A stretch of DNA of 30,000 nt. It comes from Cryptococcus deneoformans JEC21. Lineage: Eukaryota > Basidiomycota > Tremellomycetes > Tremellales > Cryptococcaceae. Positions 21,098-30,000 of the stretch are shown one piece after another (positions within the stretch are counted from its first letter, which is position 1; each line of letters opens with the position of its first letter). Position numbers and translations under genes: made by a program. The notes under the pieces were generated by a model that saw only the letters and a list, made by a program, of their open reading frames with translations, ran no database searches and was not told where the DNA came from. Location: contig NC_006680.1 in assembly GCF_000091045.1 (NCBI RefSeq), forward strand, positions 422,501 to 452,500, read 5' to 3'.

Positions 21098-22393
21098 TTA
21101 CTCATGCCCACCATACATGTATTGGAAACCCCTGTACAGCCCCCATCAGCGTTCGAGACCGGTATATTGACTTGAGAGACACAAACAATGGGGTAATCTC
21201 GCCGTTTTCATCCATGAGTCGGTTGAAGGGGTGGACGTCGTGCAAGTTCGCCGTATCACGAACAGCGCCAAACCAACAGTACTTACTGCATATACAATCT
21301 TCATGAGCCATATACCTTCCCTCACTTATAATGAAGACATCTCACATAACATAGTCAGTTTCATCAAGCCATTTTGTTGTTTGGCCTTGACAAGGATCAG
21401 TTATGAATAGGTTAAACAAATGGAACCGCTCACCCATGTAATCATGGACTTGCTGCTGGTCCTCTGGGCCTGGAACACCTTCGTCCCAACTCTGAAGAGA
21501 TTATATTAAACTCGATCATCTAACCTTACGTCCTCCTTAGCTCACCTGCATGCAGAATTCAGTCAAGATAATAGGCAATCCAAACTCGTTGTGGTACATC
21601 TCCATCTTGCCGACAAAATCATCAAAAGTGGTTGTGTAGAGGTGCACAGCCAAGTAGGCGGGATAAGTGTCTTCTGGAATCAGGGAGAGGAACTCTTTAA
21701 GCCATTCCACGTTGGATGCTACAGCGGGGGAAACGAGGTGCTGGTTGTCTGGATCGGTACGGAGTTGTGCCAGCTGGATCCACCTACAGTGAATGTAATA
21801 TTGAGCTCAAATCGAATGGAACATGATTCCGGGCCAACATACGCGTCTGCAGCTTCCTGCGGAGAGCGATGGCTTGCAACAGCTTCGTTGTCGAGGTCTA
21901 TATCTTGTTAATAACAATTATTTCCGCAATTGAAAGGCCTACCAGGCTCGTTGAAACCCAAGAGAAGATTCCATCCTTCTTGCAAGTCGCAACCATCATC
22001 TAAAGATTGGGGTGACCAGCTGAAGCCGGTCATAAGCTATTGCATGAAAGGCGCTTGAGACAAAAACGAGCCTCACATCATGGGCACAAATTCTGCGTCA
22101 ATCTCAAGGTCGTCAGAGGTCTCCGGCACCAGAGGGCCCTTCCAATGCTTGGTCCAGTTCCAGTGCCATGAGAGTTTCTAGGTATCACTGTTAATCTAGC
22201 ATGGAAATGCAAGTAAGCAGACAGACAGAAACACCTACAGAGCCGTACTGGAAGAATTTGGCAATGGGATCCGAGGTTAGTTCTTGAGCCGGCCAGCTAA
22301 TGCCGGCCTATCCACAATGTCAGTCAAGGGCGAAAACATTGTGATGAATGATATACGCGCCTTTCCCCTTTGTACTTGTCCGTCGTCAGACAT
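21098..22393 (-). CDS. GH128-type (Asl1-like) glycoside hydrolase without signal peptide
   Basis: Ten exons, minus strand: 22393-22361, 22307-22239, 22177-22077, 22019-21943, 21897-21843, 21783-21546, 21491-21434, 21385-21346, 21285-21187, 21131-21098; about 267 residues. The protein is almost only the catalytic domain: AGISWPAQELTSDPIAKFF, LSWHWNWTKHWKG, EFVPMIWSPQ, LLGFNEPD, YLAVHLYTTTFDDFVGKM, PIILTEFCMQ, KYCWFGAVRD, ending ITPLGFQYMYGGHE. Candidate catalytic Glu are E92 (NEPD) and E187 (LTEF), a spacing near that of characterised GH128 enzymes. The start MSDDGQVQRGK has no hydrophobic segment, so it is probably intracellular or exported by another route. Most intron positions and phases equal those of the secreted paralogue next door. 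The first intron appears to use a GC donor (GCGCGT at 22360), since no GT site gives the conserved GISWP frame; an unseen upstream exon is the alternative. Confidence 0.84.
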
Positions 22394-22467
22394 GGTGTGG
22401 CTATGTTAGTAGGACTGAAAAAAATGGATACGAAAGAGACTTGAAACAACTGTTGCACTTCTTTCAG

Positions 22468-22474
22468 TTATATA
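22468..22474 (-). promoter_or_regulatory. TATA-like element of the non-secreted GH128 gene
   Basis: TATATAA on the minus strand, about 75 nt upstream of the ATG at 22393, followed by a T-rich leader. It supports that ATG as the first one in the transcript and argues against a far upstream signal-peptide exon. Confidence 0.5.
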
Positions 22475-22774
22475 GGGCGAGGGGATGAGTTCATCGGCCT
22501 CGTGTATAGGGGGTTGCGGCAGGGGCAACGAGGCTCCCTGTGCGAGTGTCGCTGAAGGAGGGCGGCGATGGACACAAGCACCCTCAACGGATGCTCGCCG
22601 GCGTTGCGAACGTGGACAGAGGCACCGACGGAAGGCATCTTGGCAGTGGGCGTGATCGTCCCTGCAGCCTCGGCGGCCGTGCCGCGCAGGTGGTCGTCGG
22701 CGGCGCTAACCGAACCACGTCGTGGTGGTGTAATAAAAGATAAGGAGGCGGTGACGTGTGTTTGGGGATAAGCC

Positions 22775-22812
22775 TGCGGCGGCGGCGGCAGCAGCAGCAG
22801 CAGCTGCAGCAG
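22775..22812. repeat. GGC/AGC trinucleotide repeat tract
   Basis: Roughly a dozen consecutive NGC triplets: first GGC copies, then AGC copies broken by one TGC. It lies in the divergent promoter between the GH128-like gene and ATG4. Seen directly; length is likely variable between strains. Confidence 0.9.
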
Positions 22813-23220
22813 TTCGGTCAGCAGCCAGCCCAAGGATGAGACTCTTTGGACGACCGACATCTACCTGGAAGAGGAAAACCGCCTTGCAACCACATCGCCT
22901 ATCGCCTCCCGCTCCCATCATCTGGATTGGCCGCGAACATACAGAGATTGGGACACCACCACGGCTCCTCGAAAGAGGCTTCACCTCCCCCATAATACGT
23001 CACGACTCATCTCCAAACACTTCTCGCCGCCGCCACAGCATCCAAACAGACCTCACTGTATCTCAACCCACAACATCAAAGCCTCTTATCAAAGACTCTC
23101 TTATGGCGGGCGCATAACTATACAGGACAATACCGTTTTAGGCTTAGTGGCAAGTTACCTGCAACCTAACTCCAGCAGTGACTCATCCGCTCACACCCGA
23201 CTTGTCGTTAGATTAAGCAC

Positions 23221-26200
23221 ATGTCATCCCCAACCTCAACCTCCCCTAAATCCTCATTTGTCTTCTCTCCTACCTCTTTTCCACATGCTGCTATAGCCTC
23301 AAACAACGTCAGGCCTCGCACAAACTTGCCTCCTCCACCTCCTCCTGATCGCATTCCTCCTCCCAAAGGACGGTCGCATCAGCAGAAGTTTAAGATCTTG
23401 AGAAAGGAAAAGGATAAGGACAGAAGACAACCTATAGATTTGGAAGATGACTGGACCATTGAAGACGTGACTGTAAATGGTGACGGTGTAGAGCAAGAAT
23501 CCCAATATTTGGACGACTTGCAACCGGAAGAGAACGAGTTGAAACCTGGACCGCGCTTCCTTGAAATGGCTAATCGTGAAGAGAAGAAAGAGAAGACTTC
23601 CAAGAGCAGGGGGCTCGTAAAGAAAACGTCTCGTCTCTTTGGCCGGGATAAGGATAAAGACCGGGGCAAACCTGAAGAACCAGCCGTCACAGGCAGCAGT
23701 TCATCTACTCTCGCCGCTATGCGCCAATCATCGTCAACCTCGACAGATTCCACTACTTCTCGCAGTATTACCTCAGCGTTCACACGTCAAAACTCTATCC
23801 AGTCAAGACGATCTCCTCGTACGAGCTTTGGTCAAGCTCATTCTCGCCGTGCATCCCAAGATTCCCAAATGTCCTGGCCGGCACCTAGGTCGATCCGTTC
23901 ATCTACAACTTCACATGACCCGTCAAGCGATCCTCAGAACAGTGCTAGTAGTACCGGTGTTCCCATCCCTCAACGACAGGGTGCTTCCATGTCCTCTCTC
24001 TCCCGTTATTCTCTTCCACACCCAAATGGGGGTACGTCCAGAAGCCCAGATACATTTCCCAACAAAATGTCAACTTGGTTCTCTCATCTCCTTCCCGTAT
24101 CCTCCGGATCCCCACCCTCCTCCAGCTACGAAACCTCTTCTTCTATACGCAAGCAGTCTTCGGTTGCCGCATCACTATTCAACGCTGCAAGGCAAAAAGC
24201 GGTCGATGGAGTCAGACACTTGCTGGACTCGGAGGCACAGCCGGATAAGTGTATGGATACGATATGGGTAAGAGGTGTAGCTCATCCAGGATGGCGACCG
24301 ATTACACCCGAAAATAGTACCAGCAACCTCCCTGCCCTTGAGCCCGGCGGTAGTGGAGGAGGAGTAGAAGATAGAAGGGCGTCTCTGTCTATGAACGGGC
24401 CATCGCCTAACAGTCTTCGACCATCCTCTTGGAAGCGCAACACCTCTCTTCCGCCAACTGGGCAGCCTCAATCGCCCGCCCACGTACATACGCAGGCGAG
24501 TAATCAGACAACGTCTCCAAGTAAAGGTTTCACCGGTATTTGGAACCCGTCGACGCTATCGCTAGGTATGCCGATCGGTGGATCTCCTAATAAGGAAAAA
24601 GAGAATGGAAGCGGGGCGGAAAGTCCGAGCAAAAAGAAAAGCAAAGAAATTGTTAAATGGCCAGAACAATGTATGTTCCTATACCCTGCAAACTGTGCCA
24701 GAGCTAATGTGAAATCAGTCTACGATGACTTCAAATCAACTGTTTGGTTCACTTATCGTAACCAATATGCGCCCATATCATCACTCTCTCCGAATCTTCT
24801 TATCCCATCCCCAGAAGCGTACTATGCCTCTTTCGGACCTCCACTGGATGCTACATCTCCTTCCTCTCTGCGAGTGACTACTCCTACTGCCGCCGCGCAG
24901 CAATCTGCTAGCGGAAGCGGTGGATGGGGTTGGTCAAAAGAAGAGAGAGGATTAACCAGCGATGCTGGATGGGGATGTATGTTGAGGACCGGCCAAAGTC
25001 TGCTGGTAAATGCATTGATACATATTCATCTAGGTCGAGGTACGTTTTTGGGATAACGTCTTCCAAACGTCTCGTCAGAATATAGCTGATCCTCTTTTGA
25101 AGATTGGCGCGTTCCGAGTACGCCAGCTTCCTTTTCTGAAGCTACAACCACTCAGGAGATTGCTGCTCTTAAAGACTACGCCAAGTATGCTCAAATGCTT
25201 TCGTGGTTTCTTGACGACCCTTCTCCTCTCTGTCCATTCAGTGTCCATAGGATGGCACTTATAGGTAAGGAGCTGGGCAAAGAAGTGGGCGAGTGGTTCG
25301 GGCCTAGCACGGCTGCCGGAGCATTGAAGTGAGTCTGTCTATTTCATTCAAGCTCCAACGAAAAGCTGACAAAGCGGCCAAGGACACTTGCGAATTCATT
25401 TGCGCCCTGTGGAGTCGCTGTAGCCACCGCAACGGATTCAATCATCTACAAATCCGATGTCTATACTGCCTCGAACCTTCCTTCTGACGATTGGAATAGT
25501 ATAAGCCCAACATTTAACTCTAGTAAAAAGAAAAGGCGAGGCGATAACGAAGCGAAGGAAGAAAAGTGGGGCAAAAGGGCGGTGCTCATTCTCGTTGGGG
25601 TACGGCTCGGACTCGATGGCGTCAATCCTATCTACTACGACTCTATAAAAGTAAGTTTTTACTAGCATGTCACAGGAGAAACAATTCACCCATTTGATTA
25701 GGCCCTGTTCACGTTCCCACAGTCGGTAGGTATCGCTGGTGGACGCCCTTCATCATCCTATTACTTTGTCGGCTCTCAAGCGAATCATCTCTTCTATCTT
25801 GATCCACACTTAACGCGCCCCGCTATTCCACTTCAAATTCCACCACTACCTGTCCATTCTGCAAAGGAAAAAGGATCGACGGAGAGCAGCAGTATAATGA
25901 GCACAGCCGAAGAAGAATCTGAAGAAGGTGTGATGATACGCACCCCGGAGACGCCAAGATCGACTACCCCGTCCATGTTCTCGGCTCCTGAGCATGTAGA
26001 GGATGAAGACCAAGAGGAGTGGGGGCAGGGCTCCAAGTATAAGTTGGACGTGGTGGATGCTGACGGTGTTGAAGTGGAAGGAATTGACGATGATAAAGGC
26101 AGAAATGAAGGGAAAATGATAAGGGAAGAGGTTCCAAAAAGCTCTTTCGAATCGAACGGAGCGGCCCAGGAGCAGCCCAAGAAGCAGAAAGGTTTTACCT

Positions 26201-27068
26201 CTACTGCTTCTATCGATTCGCAGGTCGATTCGCAGGTCGATCCTCACATGCTTTGGTACACTACCGCCTACCCCGATCCTTTGCTGAGAACCTATCACTG
26301 CGAGAAGATCAAGAAGATGCCTCTTTCGGGATTAGACCCAAGCATGTTACTTGGGTTTGTCTGCAAGGATGAGGATGATTTTGAAGATTTTGTGGAGCGA
26401 GTAGCCCAGGTAAGCCTGCCTTTTAACACAGTAGGTCAGTTGCTGACCTGGTATAATAGTTGCCCAAGAAGATTTTTACAGTGCAAGACGAGATGCCATC
26501 ATGGGAGGAAGATGATGATGCCGGTCTCGAATCTGTCTCAGAGCCCGATTTTGAAGGAGACGAATTCGAAGAGCCCGGAACAGCAAAACCTCGTTTCGAC
26601 TCTTCCTCTCCCGTCAATGAAGATAGCCTCAAAGGCCCCAGGGTTGTTTCGGCGAGCACGACTGCTACACCTCTTGCCGCAAAAGAGGAGGATCATCTTG
26701 ATGTAGAAGAAGCGAATAGCACAGATGACGACAATGAGTCTATTGGCACCACCACAGCTGCTGGACCTATGGATATCGCCAGACATCTCAATAGGGTCGA
26801 TCTCTCTTCAAAAAGGGAACAAGAAGGGGATGATGATGATGGGGAGTGGGTTGGAGGGACACCTTCAAGCCAAGGAGTACTTGTTGAACCTCCTTCGCTA
26901 AAGGGAACTCCATCGAAATCAAGATCATCCGCCTTTGAACCTCGCTATGAACAGAATGGAGAAACGGAACAAGAGAGACCTGTTTTCCCGGCGAGGAACA
27001 GGATGGAGAGCTGGGTTGAACCTGTATGTGAAGGGAAGGAAGCGCCGAACGGCGATAATTTGTTGTAA
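23221..27068 (+). CDS. ATG4: Autophagy cysteine protease Atg4, greatly enlarged form
   Basis: Five exons: 23221-25039, 25103-25328, 25383-25650, 25702-26409, 26460-27068, in phase, about 1209 residues; yeast and human homologues have 400-500. Atg4 cuts the C-terminus of Atg8 and later releases Atg8 from phosphatidylethanolamine, so it is needed for autophagosome formation. Residues 1-about 480 are Ser/Pro/Lys-rich with little conservation, although [10 protein letters not shown] and WFSHLLP lie within. The peptidase C54 core shows [17 protein letters not shown] with catalytic Cys586, [38 protein letters not shown] and YLDPH with Asp805 and His807. An acidic insertion of roughly 110 residues follows, then the conserved [20 protein letters not shown] and LPKKIFTV segments, then a long acidic tail. 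The ATG chosen is the first in the open frame after the divergent promoter. Identification is firm; the roles of the added parts are unknown. Confidence 0.94.
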
Positions 27069-27344
27069 ACTGTATCAACTTCACAAAAGGTTTTTAAATA
27101 GGTGGTTTTTATGTTAGGATAGATTTGGTCAACAGCACGAGCTTTTATGAACGTTCACTTGATTTTTGGACGAAGAATGATGATCGTCCAAGACCTTAGT
27201 TGCTAAACTTCATGGATGTGGCAAGTATGAAGCAAATATTTGTACAAAGGAAATGTATGAGGGGGTGTATAAGCATGGATGTCTTGTATGATAAATTATT
27301 GCCTATGAAGAAGTACCGAAAAAATAAATGGACGATATACATCA
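27069..27344. other. Short convergent intergenic region
   Basis: About 275 bp between the ATG4 stop (+) and the stop of the membrane-protein gene (-). It is AT-rich and should hold both 3' UTRs. Nothing else seen. Confidence 0.5.
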
Positions 27345-28111
27345 TTACGCTTTTTCAAATTCATCATGTTCAATCTCGATTCTTCCTTCCCACCAGCTCA
27401 TCCGACCTAACCAGAAGTTTTTGGTCATCAGTTCTCCCACTCCCGTCTTTCGTACGTGCATCCCCATTGACAGCATAGTGTAGATGTTGAGAAAAAGAAG
27501 AGCGTACGTGCCAAGATTGTATGTCAAGCTAATCAGTGCTACGTTTTTTTCAGACTCAGTCTAGTATCGGATAAGATGCAATATAGAATAGAGCCATACC
27601 GCTTTCCTGTATATCTGAAAAAGCTGTCAAGACAATTTCTGCCTCTTCACGCAGCACTATCTTACATCAGTATAATTCCTAGCCCTTAGATAAACCAACA
27701 GGAAAGATAAGAACTTACCAAACCACGCAATAAGCGCTAGGAGCCCACACACTGTCTCCACGAACGTCAAGCCAAACAGAACTCCCTTGTCCTGACGAAC
27801 TACTCCATCAAAGAAGAAAGAATAGTACGTGTTCAGGTCTGAACTTTCTAACAAGGTGAAACATTGCCAAAGAAGAGTGAGGAAGATGAGAGCAGAGAGA
27901 CTGGATAGCGCCCCAGGTAGAGCAGGATTAGCGGAATTCACTGTAGCTAGTAGTATTAATAGTCAGAAGAGATTTCTGTTTTCAGTGCATAGATACTTCA
28001 GAACCAACAGTTATGAGCAGAGGCAACCAACAATGTATGTCCCAGTACTAAAAAGGAAGAAATGATTGTGGCTTTAAAGCCAAATCGAATGGGGTGAAAA
28101 GTCGAGGCCAT
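27345..28111 (-). CDS. Predicted four-helix membrane protein, function unknown
   Basis: Four exons, minus strand: 28111-28009, 27940-27719, 27656-27600, 27538-27345; phases 1, 1, 1; about 191 residues. Hydrophobic segments lie near residues 14-32, 48-65, 88-108 and 132-154, separated by short loops, with a charged C-terminus rich in Trp, Glu and Asp. The topology resembles small four-span (MARVEL-like) proteins, but I see no diagnostic motif and do not assign a family. Start at 28111 is preferred over the ATG at 28251: the latter overlaps a TATA-like element and opens a frame without hydrophobic helices. The first intron uses a weak GTTGGT donor, so exon 1 is the least certain part. Confidence 0.65.
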
Positions 28112-28928
28112 GAGGAATTGTCAAGCGCTGATGTGCGTCTTATTGTGAGAAGAAGAGGACGTCTAATCTGACAGCGTCTACTACGCAGTACCGTAGCAAC
28201 CACTGTATAAGGCGATAACGAGAGGACGACTGTGTAAGAAAGGGACGCCATTATATATTGGCTTGCGCTACTTCATGCAGACTAAGAGTCGTGTGTTATT
28301 TGCTAAAAGGGGCTTGTGCTGAGTATATAGTAGTGCGTGTCTTTGTGATACGTAGCTGGCGGAGGACCCTTTGCAACGAACCCACGCTCGGACCACTATG
28401 CCGTCTATATTTGATGAGAAGCCGCTGTCTTGTATCGAAACTCTGCTACACTGTAGTGTTTCCAGGCTGTCCCGCTGCCCGGAGTATATGCTTGGTAGCA
28501 AAACGAGTGCGGAGACATGGTGGTCATCAGTTGTGAAACATTCGATGGTTATTTAAGGGTTCGCGGCACAGTGCTTATGTCTCGGGTAGATTGCCGATGT
28601 CAATCGGTCAAAGATCAACAAGCCTTTTTCCCTTTCTTTCACTTTTGTTCAGATGCACTTCATGTGCGTTAATCTTCGTTCAGATATACACCCACACAAG
28701 CTAACGCCAAAAATAACAGTTGAAAGGTGAATGCATGAATGAGTTGAGATGCAAATACTATAATGATGTCCGCTTATATACAAGGTCTAGAGCTAACTCT
28801 ACATGTATCTTTTTTGTGATGATACAAAAAGCTCCTGAGCGGGGATGATAGACATTACTGCTTCAAATTGATACAAATACACGGTTTCAAGCCTGTGACT
28901 GGTTGGACAGGCTTCATTGAGACCATTC
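28112..28928. other. Intergenic between RNR2 3' end and membrane-protein gene
   Basis: About 820 bp. The left end holds the promoter and 5' leader of the membrane-protein gene; the right end should hold the RNR2 3' UTR. Short open frames at 28258-28556 on both strands overlap each other and look spurious. Confidence 0.5.
28251..28257 (-). promoter_or_regulatory. TATA-like element of the membrane-protein gene
   Basis: TATATAA on the minus strand, about 140 nt upstream of the chosen ATG at 28111. Position suits a short 5' leader; function is inferred. Confidence 0.4.
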
Positions 28929-30000
28929 TCAGAAGTCCGCATCCGTCCTGAACACCCGCCTTGTTAATCTCTCATCCTCTTTTTGGCCAGATGGAGTCCC
29001 TGTACGGGACACGTTTGCTTTCTGATAAGCAGAGACGCGGGATTCAAAGAAGTCTACAGAGCTTGTGTCAGCCGAGACAGTCCCCCGAAGTGATTTGAAC
29101 GAAATCAGACTAACTAGCTTTGCCTTGTAATGATATCAATTCCATCCAGTCAAAAGGGTTAGTGGCATTGTATATCTTGGGATAGCCCAAGTCAACGACG
29201 AGTCTGTCTGCCACGAATTCCATATATTGACACATCAACTAATTGAGTTGTGAGCAATTGAAGATGTCAAGGGGAAGGAGACAAGTACTTACATGGGCGT
29301 TAATACCTATTAAAGCACAAGGAAGGGCATCGGTAAGGAACTGCTTCTCAATAACCAACGCTTCCGAGACAATATGGTGAACTTCATCTGTCGAACATCG
29401 GTGCTTGAGGTGATTATATAAAAGACATGCAAAGTCCTTTTACTGATAAGCAAGACGATTGAGATTGAGGGAAGAAATAACTCACTGTGTGCATACCCTC
29501 ATCCCTACTGATCAACTCGTTTGAGAATGTCAGTCCAGGCATCAATCCCCTCTTCTTCAACCAGAAGATAGCAGCAAAGGACCCAGAAAAGAAAATGCCT
29601 TCTACGCATGCAAAAGCCACCAGTCTAGTTCGGAAGGGCTGTGAGATGGTCAGCATGAGACGAGATCGTCTTACGTGGATACGCACCAGCTCATCTGTGA
29701 TATATTTCAATGCCCAGTCAGCTTTTTGCTTTATACAAGGGACTATCGCGTACTGTTAACATCGCGTACTATGGTAAGATAAAGGTGCTGGACTTACTGT
29801 TTGTCATCCCTCTAAACAAAAAATCCTTCTCTTGCGCATCCCTAACATATGTCTCGATCAAGAGACTGTACGTCTCAGAATGCACTTGTTCGATCATTGA
29901 TTGGAAGGAATAAAATGCGCGCGCCTCTGCTATTTGGACTTCGAGAGCGAATTGTGACACGATATTTTCTGACGTGGATGAACGTTAGCGATTCATGTCG
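28929..30000 (-). CDS. RNR2: Ribonucleoside-diphosphate reductase small subunit R2, C-terminal part (5' end outside window)
   Basis: Partial gene running off the right edge; bases 29969-30000 are intron. Exons in window: 29968-29798, 29742-29687, 29638-29486, 29436-29293, 29238-29115, 29053-28929, giving the last 256 or so residues. R2 houses the diiron site and tyrosyl radical that start reduction of ribonucleotides to dNTPs. Visible ligand motifs: [10 protein letters not shown] (E-x2-H, with the radical Tyr four residues after the His), [20 protein letters not shown], and SRDEGMH (E-x2-H). The C-terminal tail TDADF matches the eukaryotic R2 ending that docks on the large subunit. The acceptor at 29743 was chosen over one 10 nt upstream because it alone keeps the conserved [15 protein letters not shown] frame. 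The 29114-29054 intron has a GTTAGT donor. Family identification is certain. Confidence 0.95.
29745..29770. repeat. 10-bp direct repeat inside an RNR2 intron
   Basis: ATCGCGTACT occurs at 29745-29754 and 29761-29770, 16 bp apart. It lies at the 3' end of the intron (29797-29743), so two acceptor-like AGs are created ten bases apart. Confidence 0.9.

Larger units (their letters stand above)
22394..23220. other. Divergent promoter region between GH128 gene and ATG4
   Basis: About 830 bp between two genes read away from each other. The middle is strongly GC-rich with a trinucleotide run (listed separately). Open frames on both strands across it translate to polyalanine or polyleucine because of that run. 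The plus-strand one at 22758-23117 starts with GTG, not ATG, so I do not call a gene. Confidence 0.55.

Noticed and set aside
22468..22860. Minus-strand frame with a Leu-rich stretch that could pass for a signal peptide of the GH128 gene
   Set aside because: The Leu run is the reverse reading of the same triplet repeat, it ends at the TATA-like site, and it cannot be joined to the GH128 frame in a natural way.
22758..23117. Polyalanine open frame of 119 codons in the ATG4 divergent promoter
   Set aside because: It starts with GTG, is created by the trinucleotide tract, overlaps equally long frames on the other strand and has no family motif.
28138..28251. ATG at 28251 as start of the membrane-protein gene
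   Set aside because: It overlaps TATATAATG and its frame lacks the hydrophobic segments; the ATG at 28111 joins in phase to the later exons.
1..30000. POL2 at the left and RNR2 at the right as a possible DNA-replication cluster
   Set aside because: They are about 27 kb apart with unrelated genes between them, and the window edges are arbitrary.
1..30000. tRNA, rRNA, CRISPR arrays, retrotransposon LTRs
   Set aside because: I looked for T-arm-like GGTTCGA contexts, spaced repeats and long terminal repeats and found none that hold together.

Overview
This window looks like chromosomal DNA of a basidiomycete yeast, most likely the Cryptococcus neoformans/gattii complex (Tremellomycetes). The reasons are dense genes cut by many short introns (about 45-70 nt, mostly GTRNGT donors and YAG acceptors), very short intergenic gaps, and proteins that match conserved fungal families. 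I read splice sites by hand from frame, phase and family conservation. Exon limits are therefore models, but almost all of them close in frame.

Layout, left to right. The 3' end of the DNA polymerase epsilon catalytic subunit gene (POL2, +, 2-2288, entering from the left). A lactonase-type beta-propeller gene (+, 2806-4045), convergent with TMA20/MCTS1 (-, 4213-5254). TIF35/eIF3g (-, 5730-6965). A gene-poor stretch of almost 6 kb (6966-12912) that holds a probable decayed gene on the minus strand (about 8450-9490) and a 23-bp tandem duplication. A five-exon Pcl/Pas1-type cyclin gene with a long low-complexity tail (+, 12913-15320). A small Gly/Met-rich gene made of mini-exons (+, 16766-17991). 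Two tandem paralogous GH128-type beta-1,3-glucanase-like genes (-, 18845-20538 secreted form and 21098-22393 without signal peptide). A greatly enlarged ATG4 autophagy protease gene (+, 23221-27068). A four-helix membrane protein of unknown function (-, 27345-28111). The 3' part of the ribonucleotide reductase small subunit gene (RNR2, -, 28929 to beyond 30000).

There is no sign of an operon, CRISPR array, rRNA, tRNA or intact transposon, and no obvious new multi-gene system. The genes are mostly housekeeping (replication, dNTP supply, translation initiation, autophagy, cell-cycle control, cell-wall glucan turnover). The most unusual items are the mini-exon Gly/Met gene, the secreted/non-secreted GH128 pair with shared intron positions (one member seems to have a GC-AG intron), the Lys/Gly-rich insertion in the TMA20 protein, and the long gap upstream of the cyclin with coding debris inside it.
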